Origin: Atkinsonella hypoxylon
Taxonomy: Eukaryota; Ascomycota; Sordariomycetes; Hypocreales; Clavicipitaceae
Direction of reading: 5' to 3'
DNA: 64,000 bases
Assembly: GCA_000729835.1 (NCBI GenBank)
Contig: JFHB01000136.1
Location: 16,126-80,125, forward strand
Below the pieces are notes generated by a model. It made no database searches, was not told the DNA's origin, and saw nothing but the letters and a program-made list of their open reading frames with translations. The position numbers and the translations under genes were made by a program. Shown here piece by piece: positions 10,818 through 22,973 of the stretch; positions within the stretch are counted from its first letter, which is position 1; each line of letters starts with the position of its first letter.

Positions 10818-12739
10818 GGCAGGCTAGCAGAGCAGTGATGGGTACTCGGCGAAGAGCAGTACTAGAGAAGCTTTAGACTTTCTCGGCTCGGTTGCCGCTC
10901 AGGTGGGTACGACGATGATGAAGAGGCGCGATGACGAGATGCTGACGAGGTGTGGATGAGAGTGTGTACGAGTCTAGTCAGTCGAAGTCGGCTTTGTCTG
11001 GGCTGGAGCGCGGCGTGATCTGGTCTGTCTTGGTCTGTCTTGGTCTGGCCTGGCTTGGTCTGGTCTGTCGAGGCTGCCAGAGGCTCGGGGTGGCGTTGGG
11101 AGTTGGAAGCAAAGCGAGCGGGCAAGATCCATATGGGCTCGATAGATTGATTCTGGGACGATTGGGTGGGATGTAGGACGTAGCTTTCTTTTCCTCGGAG
11201 CCTCGTGGACGGAGCGTGCTATTCTTCAAGCGTCCCAGGCTCCTGCCCCATTGAGCAGGTACAGTCAATGAATCGTTACTAGTGCAGGCAACCCCGGGGG
11301 GGGGGTGGTAAGGGGTCTATCTACCTACCTAGTATTCCGTATGTAGGTATATTTATGGAAGTTGTGTGCGCAGGCAAGAACATGAAGTGCGTGGCTGCGT
11401 GGCCGCGACGACACGATAGATCAGTTGGGGCCAGTGGGCCACGGCGCAAAGCCACGGCGCAAAGCCACGGCGCAAAGCCGCCAACGCCAACGCCAACGTT
11501 CAGTTCAATTCAGTTCAAATGTTGCAAAGGAAGGTGCGGCGGCGGCATTCCCAATAAATAAATCATGGCCATCCGTCGCCCTCTCTCCCACCCCGCATTC
11601 CCACCTCCATTTCCTCAGGAACAGAAAACCACCGAATAACGACCTGTCCATTCATTCGAAAGGCTCGAGCGACTTGCTTGTGCCCTGTCAGTCATACAAC
11701 CCGAGCACCGGCGTTGTTGGCTCAAAGGACTCTGTACCTGCCGGGCCTCATCTTTGCAACTGCCGACAATAGACTATGAAAAACTCATGCGAGCAGAGCA
11801 GACTGTGACGCTGCCATCCACATCCAAAGTCAAGCCCATTCTTCTAGGACACGGGGCCTCGTTCAACTGTGCGAGGCGTGTCAGTCAGCGAGCGGAACGA
11901 CCCAAATAGAGTTAGACCCCTCCACTCCTCCCGGAAAGCATGTCTCACTCAGGACCAGGCGATCTCATATTGCCAAGTGCACATTCGTGTCGACGCTCAT
12001 CATGATGCGCGTATGGAATACATACCACGTAATTTGCTATCAAAGCTAACAATGTAGCAGCGATATTCTGTAAGCCCTCTTGCAACTTGGATCTTGCGCA
12101 AAAATTTCGGTGATGGATCATATATTATAGGCGGCTTCGAAACCCATGTTTGATAGGGCCTGGTCCCTGTTACTGTATGGAGGGAGTCACCCCTGATCTA
12201 TTCCGTAGACTGGCTTGTACTCCGTAAGTGATCAAAGTGAGGACCTATCGGGGTCTCGTTCCACAGTGTCCTTTTGACCCTGACACATTTGAAGATGTTT
12301 GCTTCTGGTCAAAGTCCTGCTTTTGGCACCACTTACCTTATACAGTATACCTCTTGACAGTGTCAAGGAAGCAAGCAAGCTGGTCGCAGACCCCAGTTTA
12401 TCAATTCAAATGTCATCAATCAATCTTGTATAACCAGGACGAAAGACCTGTTGATCAACGGTTATTCAAATAATACTAGTTATTCCGTAGTATACTTTGT
12501 ATTCCACAGAATGTAACTACGAACAGAAGTAGCGTCGCCACCTGCTACTGATCAGACAATCCCTGCAAGTGAGCTTTGCTCACAGTCTCCCATGGACTCT
12601 CACATATATGCTTCTCCGCAAGGCTTCAACATAGCAGGCAGAACCGTAGTTTTTCAAAATCTGAGTGGTTCCCGCGGCAGCCAGAAGCCATGATGATGCA
12701 AGGTGGAACCCGGAGAAAAGTACCCAAAAAAGGATTCCC
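10818..12739. other. Intergenic and promoter region upstream of the bZIP gene
   Basis: About 1.9 kb. It contains a TGGTCTG-rich imperfect repeat (about 11019-11071), a G tract at about 11295-11305, the tandem repeat described separately at 11439-11480, and one TACTCCGTA element at 12218-12226. No supportable gene was seen. The bZIP 5' leader and promoter probably occupy the left part. Confidence 0.5.
11439..11480. repeat. Tandem repeat, three copies of a CCACGGCGCAAAG unit
   Basis: The sequence CCACGGCGCAAAG(C) repeats three times head to tail and is followed directly by three copies of GCCAAC(GCCAAC) at about 11479-11497. Both are short minisatellite-like tracts in intergenic DNA. Confidence 0.75.
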
Positions 12740-12812
12740 CGCCCGAAGGGGGTCTCGAACCCCCAACCTTGGGATTAAAAGTCCCACGCTCTAGCCATTG
12801 AGCTACCCGGGC
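12740..12812 (-). tRNA. tRNA-Lys (anticodon UUU)
   Basis: Read on the minus strand, the 73 nt fold into a full cloverleaf: acceptor stem GCCCGGG paired with TTCGGGC, D arm GCTC/GAGC, anticodon stem TGGGA/TCCCA around the loop CTTTTAA (anticodon TTT), and T stem GGGGG/CCCCC around TTCGAGA. No intron is present. The 3' CCA is not encoded, as expected in eukaryotes. Confidence 0.95.
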
Positions 12813-13777
12813 CAAATCAAGAAGCTCCATGAAGCCGCACGGTATGGTGATGTGATCTCTTTCATCACTTTGTCGTTCCACTGGCCCGCTGTCGTGAAGC
12901 GGGTCGTGGGAGATGTTACAGGAATAAGAAAGCGAGCTGTTCCCACGGATAAATGTGCAGAGACTGGGCGCGTACCTTACTTAACCCAGTGAGGTTAGAG
13001 GTGGCACACAGCGACTCCATTGACAAATTCCTATTTAGACATTGACGGGGCGGGCATTAACTAGCTGGCTGTCCTACGTGCCCCTATCACGCACCCGCCC
13101 TCCGGTGGCGGGGCCGCGGCACTCTACTTCTTTGACCTGCCGTCTGACTTGGTGCATAGTCCAGTTCAGCCACGAGGCACATGTCAACGCACCAGACACT
13201 ATGAGCACCCAATCTCGTGTAACTAACAAAGTTGTAATAATCTAAGCAATGTCAAACAGACACCAGAAAAAAAAAAAAAATTGAAAGCAAAACAAAAGAC
13301 AGTTACGAAGCCCATGTCCTCCCTTTGCTAATGATGTATTATTAAAGCAGGTACTATGGCCGAGAACAAACAGAAAAAAAGGGTCATAAACAAAACAAAA
13401 GCAAACGAATTCAGATCCCTGCGCCATCCCTATGAAACGCCTTTGCTGTGATGAAAAACAGAGTGAGTCATCTACTCCGCTTGGTAAAACATCATGAACC
13501 AGGTACTTGATGCAGACGAAAAGATTCCCGGCAGAGGCCTCCTACAATTCGTATGTACAAATACAAGAACCAGAAAAAAAAAAGATAAAACGAAAAAAAG
13601 AAAAAAAGGAAAAAAAGAAAAAAAGAAAAAGAAATCATCTCCTATCTGCACTCATAAGCCGCATTATACCCATTCTGTAAAAATACGAAATCTCCTGCGA
13701 TAGAGGGCGCATACGGGGGTTGTTCATAACGAGTTTGATCGTAATAAGTACGTTTTGGCACTTTTGACAGATGGCTT
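12813..13777. other. Intergenic region with A-rich tract
   Basis: About 960 bp between the tRNA and the stop of KOG1. It includes an A tract at 13268-13281 and a purine-only (A/G) run at about 13572-13632. The KOG1 3' untranslated region presumably covers the right part. No gene was seen. Confidence 0.5.
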
Positions 13778-16700
13778 CTAGCCAAAGTGCAAAGCCTCCG
13801 CCTTCTCGCACGTAAAGAGATTGATATGATGGTCACCGCGGGCTGCGCAACCCAAGATTGGTCGATGGGGGTGAAATGCCGTCGCTGAGATCGGTCCCCC
13901 ACGCGTCTGATGCAGGAAGCTCGAGTATGGTTCCAGTCGAGAAAGCTCGTAGCCATCCAAGTTGAACACTTTGACGGCATGATGCGACGTGCCCCTGTTA
14001 AAGAAAGAAAGAAAAAAACCATGTCAGAAATATGCAAGACAGCCCAATACTTTCTGGGATTCAAAGGGGGAAACTTGGCAAGTCTTACACTGCAAACACT
14101 GGCAAGTGCTCATGCGTGCTGCAAGTTCGCAACGTATCTCGGGTCGTCTGAAAGGAATGCAGTGGTTTATCCATCCTAATATCCCAGATCTTGACTTTAC
14201 CGTTACGGCTGGCACTGACCAGTTCGCGTTGTCCACCTCTTTGCATGTGCACACTCTTAATCCACTGCCGGTCTGATTCATCTTTCCACTTGCGAACCAT
14301 GGAATCCTGGGGGCGCTGCCTAGTGTCGAACACTCGCACAGCACCGTCGCCGAATCCGGCAATGAAAATGTTCCCCGTCATCTGGTCCGACGTCAAAGAT
14401 GTGACGCATGAGCCTGATCGAGCCGGTATATCCATAATGCACGTCTCGTGCGCCGCATACCATACGCGGATCACTCTCACGTCTCCTGCCACGAGGACCC
14501 GCCCAGTGACCTGCTGCCAGTCAAGCACCATGCCGGCATTCACGTTGCTGGGAACCATCTGCGTCAAAGCTCGCCAGGAAGTCGCGAGCTCAATGTCGCC
14601 ATCCGAGTCGTAGTTACGATACACACGCACAACACCATCCGAGGAGCCAGTCATTAAGAATGCTTCGTCATCCTCATTGATAAACCTCATGTCACTGATC
14701 TTTGAACCCTGCGGGTTGCCATTGGAAAATCGGCTCAGCCTACCCTGCTTTTTCCAATCCCACACATATACAGTGTTGCCTTCATCTGAAACAGCCAAGT
14801 GATCCTCGTATTGGTGAAACGTCATCTTGGCTGGTTGAGCACCATTGTTCATAATGCCAAGCTGATTGTTCCATTTGTGCGTACCCGCAATCTGCTTGAG
14901 CGGCTGAGTCTCTCGAAGCATATTCTCGTTGCGAGATCGCCTCCATAGACGCTCATTATACTCGGTACTACCAGGCTCATCTGCCTCGCTCGGCTTCATC
15001 TGGGGTTCGCGGAAATACTCAATGGACCATTCGAGGAATCTACTCTTGAGCGGAAGGCTAGGGTTCTTAGATGGGTCTCTTGCCTCATAAGCGCCAGTCG
15101 CTGGCTCGCGTGCGACGTTGTACGTCGCCGGTGCTGACGCTTGATCGATCTGTTCTGGCGGAGCAGCCATCTGACCTGGTCCAAGCTGTTTGAATGAATG
15201 TGACCGTGGTGAAACTGGAATTGCAGGAGATGTTAGTCTCGATTTATCTTCGCCTCCAACAAATGACTGGAACAAGAGACTGGCTGTTCGCCGCAGAAGC
15301 CCGGGTGACGGAAGCGGAGGTGCTGCCTGTCCCCCAAGAGTAGACCTTTGTGTAGCTTGTGGGGCATTTCGTAGAATAGCAGCCTGTCTTGCCCGTGTCT
15401 GTATCTCTCGCATCAGCACTTGTGTGGCCTCTCCGACTGTGGAGTTGATCAAGGCATTGTGAACGTAGTCGACCACGATAGTGGCTTCATGCTGCACCTC
15501 AGGGTGCGGGTCAACGCTCAAAATCAGGACATGCTTCCAGCAAGCCATGTAGACAGTGTTGTGAGAGAGACCGTGAGCTGTTGGCTTGATGGTGCCGTCC
15601 TTCTTCCTGTTTTCCGGTCGCGCATAGTGCAGTCCCATCTTGTAATCTTGTCCATCGTCTCGCGGCGGGTACATTAGGTATTCCTTTTCTTCCTGCAGCT
15701 GCTCGTACGCAGCGACGAGAACCTTATTCTCAAATCTAGAGATGAAATGAGAGAGAAACGAAAGAAATTCCTTTCGAACCATTGGACTACCGTCTGTACC
15801 CATTTCCAGAATTGTCCAGGCTATTGATTCTTCAATACGAGCGACCTCTTCCGTTAGATCCGGAATGCCCAAAAATGTAGTGAGTGCATGAATCATCGAC
15901 GCTCGAACTTCGCAGCAAGGGTCCCTCATCAGATAAGCAAGCTTCACATAGGCGTTCTCTCGAATGCCTCGCCATTTCGCCTCGGGTAGGTCCTGCCACA
16001 ACTGGCTAATACATAGGCAAGCCCACTGCCGGAGGAGAGGGTTATTCTCATTTTGTAGATGAGCAAGACAATAAGACATGATGTCTGTTTGATTGCACAC
16101 CATCTGCCCGTTCTTGTAGTCTTTGCACAGCATCGCGAGAATGAAAGCGCACATGGCCTTGTGCTCATCACTGTCGACGACAGGGAGACCCTCCGAAGGT
16201 TTCAGTATCTGCGCAAAGTAGCTATATCCGCTGTCCTTGATGAGGTCTTGTTGGCAGGATATGTCTACAGCAATCAGCCTCGCCCATATGAAAACCATGA
16301 CAGGTTTGAGCTCAGCGGCAGCAGATTGCAGAAGCTTGAGCACGTAGGGAAATATCCCTATGCTCAGGGCTAACTGAACCGACCATGGTCCCAGATCCAA
16401 GAATCTACCGAGCAGAATGAGAGCCCGCACCCGATGCTGTTGGCTGAGCAGGACTTGCAAAACGACTGGTAGTTGGTCCGGTGGCCGCTGTGTCATGGCG
16501 TCTCCTCTTGTTAAATATACATCAAAAGCAGTAAGCTGCTCCGTGAAGAAGGAGGAGTTCTGATATTCGTAGTCGATACCCTCGTTTTCCTTCTCAAGCA
16601 TGGGCAGCTGCGCCAACGCCATGTCGACAGCCAAGTCCCACGTCTGCCACAGTGGATGCTGATGAGTATCTGGCAAAGCTGGGTACGACTGAGGATGGCA

Positions 16701-18323
16701 GCCGTAGACAGTCATGACTCGTTGTGCCAAAAGAAAGTTTCTAAACAAGGCCGCAACCATTAAATCCTGACGGAAGAATTTGCGAAACAGGTCTCGGGGC
16801 AACGTCGTCCATGCGATACTATCAGTAATAGCAGTGAAGATCCAGTTGAGCTCTCCGAGTGGCGTCCGTCTCTCTTGAAGACGACCTGGAAGTTGCTTGG
16901 CGCGCTCGGGTGTCAAGCTGGTCTTGAGGGGGTTTTGAAGCACAAAGAACCACAAGGCCATTTCTATGGGCGTGGTCAAACATGACGTGAAGAGATCGGC
17001 CGGCAATTGCGGGTTGGTAGGGAGGTTCTCCTTGACGGCGCAAGCAGCCAGGTGTATGTAAGGACGGAAACTTGTCTTTTCGTAATGAGGATCTCGGTCA
17101 GACGCCTCTTCCTCCTCTTCTTCATGCTTCTCCACGAAGCGGTGGTAATTGTTGAGAATATTTCCAGCTTCTGAACAGTCCCAGACGAAAATTGTTGGGG
17201 CCTGCAGCCAGTGCTGTAGATCGTATAATGAAACAGGGATATACTGCGTATAATTCTTGTTGAAAACCCAAATTTCGCCAGAGGCAGTGGGTTTAGGCAC
17301 GCCGTGGCCGTTGTAATGCAGCAAAACTCGCTCGTCTTTGGCATTGCGTCGTAATGAGATACAAAACTTCTTCGTTTCTTCCACCGAAGGGTCTAGGTAT
17401 TGCTTGTAGCGCGCCCGGATGGCCAGAGTTTCATACTGGGCTTGGAGTGCCTTACCAATGTTCTCCAAGGCCTTCTGAATAGGAGGCACGGTCGGGTCCG
17501 TCCAAGCCTCGAGTTTAGCACCGGGATTTGTCTTGAGTTGGTCTGGCGGTTCAACCCCAATATTTAGGCATACGGCCAACGCCGCGGAAACGGTTTTCAG
17601 TCGATCTCTCTGTCTCCAGTCTTGCAGTTCATATTCTAGGCACTTGGGCTTCCCTGTCGTTTCGTGCCGCTTGTCTGTAAAATACATATACCAGTTCTGA
17701 AAGGGCATGGTTAGCAGGGAATTGCAAGAAGGTTAGAGCGAACCACGCAGTTACGAGGGTTCCGAGTCGCCGCCTTCCCCAACAGCACACCATGTAAGTA
17801 TCGATTGTTAGTGATTGTGCATGGGCGCTGCAAGTGGTATCACAAGAAACGGCATACATGAAAAGCACGTGCCCCATTTGCGCGACTTGAGCAGCCAGCA
17901 GCGAGCAAGACTTCGGAGCAAAAGAGGAAGGAATTGCAGACATACACTTGCTAACTGTGAGATAATTTGGTCGGATTGATAGTGGTCCTCGAAGCCGTGT
18001 CGCGCACCCCATGTTTGTATCTCCTCCTCAGTGTCGGAATCCTCAACGGGACGAGGTGCATAATCACTCTTTGATCGCTGTAGTTGTGGTTTGACTGGTC
18101 TTTTGGGTCTGTTGTGTTCAAGATCATCCCTGGCTTCAGCACCAACCACACCATTTTTGCGACTAGGAGCGCTTGACAGCCGCGTCTTATCAGCGGTGCC
18201 GTTGGAATGGTCGTCGCGGTCGGGGCTGCTGTCAGCTTGGCCACGAAATCTGGAGGTTGATGTCTCGCCATTGGTGGTTGGGGCCGACGGCAACGACCCA
18301 TTCGGTTCGGATCGTTGTGTCAT
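13778..18323 (-). CDS. KOG1: TORC1 subunit KOG1 (Raptor/Mip1 homologue)
   Basis: Three exons, 18323-17946, 17696-14089 and 13994-13778, give 1400 residues. KOG1/Raptor presents substrates to TOR kinase in TORC1, coupling growth to nutrients at the vacuole. After a serine-rich, polar N-terminus the Raptor N-terminal caspase-like domain begins at NWYMYFTDKRHET (residue 127); its pseudo-catalytic blocks HYNGHGVP (about 253) and WDCSEAG (about 298) are present. A long HEAT-like helical middle and C-terminal WD repeats follow. The last splice restores VFAVGTSHHAVKVFNLDG, and the end ARGDHHINLFTC is typical. The first intron is 249 bp, with branch CTGCTAACC and acceptor TTTCAG. The ATG at 18323 is the first in this frame; the open frame runs further upstream through a glutamine-type CAG tract but without an ATG. 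Confidence 0.94.
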
Positions 18324-18451
18324 GGCCACAGAGCTTCCATGGATCGCGCGAGGGTGATCGTCTTGTCGCGCGGGCGACGACGCCTGGTGGTTCAAAGCAG
18401 CCGAGCGTGAGGATGTCGATTTGGAGGAGCTTGGTGCTGGACGAGGATGGC

Positions 18452-18494
<43 letters not shown>

Positions 18495-21400
18495 CTGCTG
18501 CAGACTGTGCGGAGTCGATGGGTCTGGGGCTCGTTGCTGGGGGTCGAGGCGGCTGGCATTTAATGAACGGATCGACCAACAAACAGCTTTGGCCAAAAGC
18601 GCAAGTTCGTCTGTCTGAAACCCGCGGCTCCTTCCTGTCTAGAAAGTCCAATTTGGAACTAGCCTCCTTTCTTTTTCTGTTTGGCGTCTGGTCGCATGAG
18701 CTAGCGCATACCATATGCCACATACCATATAGAAGCAGAGCTGTCGCGTCACTACCTGGTCAGCGATGATGGATCTGAACAGGATATTATCTGGTATGTA
18801 GCGCTGTTGAGCTGTCAGTGGGGGGATAAGACCGGAGACTGTGCATGTACATACGTTGATGCACTGGCAGTGCAAGTGCAGGTGGGCATGGGTACCTAGA
18901 TGCGTGTACGGAGTATGTGTATTATGTGTATGGAGTATGCTTGACGCACAAGCACCAGAGAACAACGAAAGCGAGCACAAATGATCTGGTGAAAATGAGG
19001 CAAGGTGGCTGGCTGGCTACACAATTGACGTCTCTAGGGAGGTTAGGTGTCTGGCGGGGCATATCTGCTTGACCGAGCTTTTTTTTTGTCTTCGCTGCCT
19101 GTCAATTCAATTCTCAATTCAGCACATGCACTAACTAAATAATAACCCGACGCCAATTTCGTCTCCAGAGTGGCGGACAAGCGGACAAGCGGACAGGCGG
19201 ACAGGCGTCGCCACCATCGCCTTCACCAACCACTTCTCGAAAAATCTTGATTCTACAGATGACGTCCAACATGCGAGCCAATACGGAGCACACATCTGTC
19301 TATCTCCCCGGAATTTTCGTCTTATTAATCTGCTTATTAACTCTAGCGCGAGTCGAAATAGGCATCCTGCTCCTTGACCGACTGTGACTTGGCACCCTGG
19401 TGCTTGGCAGCGCTGCTTGCTGATTGGCCCATCTTCAAACAGAGGTGGCCGACACATGACATTCTGCAGCTGGTGGGCGGTATCGTCGTGCAACCGAATG
19501 TGATTATATTTCGCAGACCATCAGAACGGAGCGAATCAGCACGGACCCTGTGCTTTCTGCCGCATAATGTACTGCTCGAACCTTGTTAATAAGCAATGCA
19601 AAATACCACATCAACATTGGCTTTAAACCTGCATCCTTTTTTGCGTCATGCGCGGTCGCTTCAGCTTACAACACAGGGCACTTTCCCCGCGGAGTCGATG
19701 CTGAAGGGCGAATTGGGTGCCGGTTGCCTTGGTGAGAAAATGCTTCAGGTAGCTCAACTTGGAGCGTGCTTCGAAATTTCGCAAGCCATAATTATAATTA
19801 CACATTGACGTTAAAACTCCAATTTTATAAGAGCGGCGCAACGCACAATGCTTGTATGAACAAGAAGGCGGTGGATCCAAAGCCACGCAGCTCGCCGCTT
19901 GGTCTCCCGAGCATGTGCGGTTCTTTATAATTATGTAGCGTTTGAAATCATAGTGAAGAGACATTGAAGCCCCAGAACAGGTCAACAAAGACACCATAAT
20001 GTTGTGCGACTTGATGGGACATGCTTGCCGAATGGCATTAGACCTAGAGTTTTAAGTCCTGCTTCAAGTACGTGCCACAAACATTCGACCATAAAAAAAA
20101 AAAAAAGACAACCGCCACATGTCACGGACCGCACCATGGTCTAGTATTGCTCCGTGCCCCGTATCTCCTTTGAGACGATAATATCCGACGTACTTTTGAG
20201 GACCAAAAGCCTCCAACCGCGTGCCGACGGGATTGTGGGCCAATCAAAGGAGTGCTATAACACTCCGTACCTAGGTAGGTAGTTGTGCAGTGTCACTTCA
20301 AAAAGTCTATCAAAGACCCCACTTTCACACCAAACCTCAGGCAGCCAACACCTCTGTAGATTTATACCCGATCGTTAAAGTGAAAGCGATAATACTACAT
20401 TACATGATCTTATATACTACAAAATAACAGTTTTATCTCATGTTTAGATTTCTAAAGAAGAAACTTGCTCCAAGAGGCCTAAAGACACTAGTTGTACGGA
20501 ATACTGGCCTTATACTGTCACTGGTCCTTGTAGTGGATACTATTTTTTTTCCTCTCCAAATTATGGAAAGTGGGTACCCGACAGACTTTTTGGTGGCACT
20601 GGTAAGAGCTTCTATAATTCATGACTACTTTGAACAGGCTTGCAACAGAGATGATGAATATAGTCATTATTCTTCCGACACCTTGTGAGAGCGTTATAAG
20701 AGCCTAGCTTGTAAAAGCCTATTGCTTGAGAATCTACATTCCAAGTAAGCCCTTGTACTTTTTAGAGGAGTCATTACCACGGAGCTCTTGCCAAAAAAAA
20801 GATAGTTACTGCCTCCAGTGCGAACACAAACAAGGCAAGGTACCAAGTAAACAATATTGAGACAAGAGCGTGTTCTTGACCATGCCTGGAGACTCCGTCG
20901 CTTGAACGGCTGGAGCTGAACAGGACCCGGTCATGTTCCATGTTCCAGTAACGGGGTATCGCACGCAGCGACCGACCCCTTGGTCTGGTCTCTCGACCTG
21001 GGCAGTTTGGGGCTCCACCATTCTAACTTCTCACACAGAAATTGGTGCGTTCGGCCATGGCTCGTTTTGTCCTGGCCTGGCCTGGCATTTATTTGACTTG
21101 GCTTCTCATGTAACTATTGACCACCACACATCGAGCTGCTCTTCGCATTAGGACTCGCCATTGCCATGAACAGCTACCCCATATTGGAATTTTCTACTCT
21201 TTTTTTCGGGCCAAGACAATGCCTGAGTACGTACCCAGGCTGGTAATTAGAGGTGAAGGGTGAAGTGCATTCATTGCCTAGTGACGCGGATAGAGATCCA
21301 GCCGTCCCCTAGCATCCACCCTGTGAGTGGATCATTCTCATCATCACGCCGGAACATTCTGAGGCACCGAGTTGATGTACGGAATAGTCAGAACGCCAAG

Positions 21401-22973
21401 ACGCTATAGTGGAGCCTTGTCCTATTGACGAACTGCGAGAAACGTTGACTGAAATCAGTGAAGCGAAGGCCGTCTCCATCAGAGTTGGAGGTTTTGCATC
21501 GATAAAATCGTGGGCTGCAACCAGAGGAGATGCGGTTGAGAAGTCGTGAAGAAGGTGCTAGCTGGCGAACTGTACGGAGTACCTAGGTAGGTACCTGGGT
21601 GCCTATAGTTGATATCGAGAGCAGGTAGACGTGGATAGGGATGTAGTCTGGTGTCACCTTGAGTGCCGAGCTGTCTGCCTGAGCCTTCCACCCGAGCACC
21701 AGCCACACACAAGTGATAGAATCCGTCGTGTAGTTCGTACCAAGTACTCCGTAGAGTAGACCAAGTGTAACCTACAAGCACCACCCTTCCAGGTTCACAG
21801 TACATGGCACTGTAACACATGGTCTGAAGGCCCCTTCCTTCAGTCCCTGCCTTCTCCAAAACCAGACCCGCAATGTAGGTATTTATTAACCGGGTTCTAA
21901 TACCAGGCTACAGCCCAACTGGCCGTTTTTATCTTCAGTACACTGTATAATGGTATGCAAAACGGTTCGTAGGTACCTAAGGTAACTAACTACCCGCAGT
22001 CGGCTAGAACGCCTCCGCCAACTGAACCCAGCCATCGACCAACTACCTACCTAGGTACCTACCAGGTAGGTAGGCACGTAACCTACTGGTCGAATGTGCT
22101 GCGGCTCCCTGGTAATACTCCTTATGGTCCCTGGCTTCGCGCGACTTCTGACGTTCAGAATCAACCCCAGCACCCGGACACATCAGCCTTCTTCTTTTGC
22201 CTGCCATTTTGAGTTGCTCTTTTTCCAATTTCTTCTAATATTATCGCGTGAGACAAGAGCGTCGCGCGGCACTTTATTTGGGTGGTTGTTTTGCGGAGGT
22301 TTCAGCACACAAAAATGAAGAATGAAAGAAAGAGAGAGAGGGAGGGACAAGAAGATTGGCCCGGGTTCCTATAGAGTACACTACACGTACAGTATTAGTG
22401 CTCCGTAGGACACTGCCGTCATTGCCCACAATTTATATCGAGACTTGCCTCCTCGCTCCATCCCCTGACCCTCTAGAATCCACCACCCCCCCCCCCCAAA
22501 AAGCGGCTGGCAAAAATCATTGACATCCTCCCAGGTCTGGTCCAGCCGATGCTTACCCAGCCATCTTCAGACTCGGACGCCGGATTTCTCGCTCCCCCTC
22601 TGCATCTTCACCTGGAATCGGGAGCAACCAGTCGTGATTTGGCGATTGCCGGAGGTGTATTGTCGTTGTCGTAGCCGGTGTCAGTCTCCATCGTCTCCAT
22701 CGTCTCCATCGTCTCCACCGTCCGCGAACTCGAAACCATCTCGTGTGCGGCTACAGACCTCGCCCCGTCCCGACCTGAAGTGTTCACTCTTGACCCCGAT
22801 CCGATTGATTGTTGGCATACAACGCGCAGCGTACACAACTTCCCTTGTTTTCACTTGGGAAAACTGATCGACTTGCTGCGTCCGATTTTTTGCCTTCGAC
22901 CTGACCGACCATCGAGATTGACTGTCCTGTTGTCCGACCCCTGAGCTGACCGGCCAATGGTCGCCGCGCAATC
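18324..22973. other. 4.6 kb intergenic region between two divergent genes
   Basis: It holds the 5' leaders and promoters of KOG1 (left) and the Tea1-like gene (right). Visible items are the CAG/CAA tract at 18452-18503, a tandem CGGACAAG/CGGACAGG repeat at about 19173-19206, an AT-rich island at 20330-20760, GGTACCT/TACCTAGG clusters (20262-20283, 21573-21600, 21970-22080), TACTCCGTA-type elements at 18907, 21573 and 21745, and a C tract near 22485-22497. No supportable full gene was found. Confidence 0.5.
18452..18503 (-). repeat. CAG/CAA trinucleotide tract upstream of KOG1
   Basis: On the minus strand this is a run of about 16 CAG/CAA codons, in frame with KOG1 but upstream of its first in-frame ATG (18323). 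As annotated it is 5' leader. It would encode polyglutamine only if an upstream spliced exon or a non-AUG start were used. Confidence 0.75.

Noticed and set aside
17697..17708. ATG at 17708 as start of KOG1
   Set aside because: It lies just inside a likely intron end (CTGCTAACC branch, TTTCAG acceptor ending at 17697). Joining to the exon ending at 17946 restores a conserved Raptor N-terminus.
17808..18596. 262-codon frame that would add an N-terminus and polyglutamine to KOG1
   Set aside because: Its first codon at 18596 is TTG, not ATG. The first in-frame ATG is 18323, so the upstream part is treated as leader.
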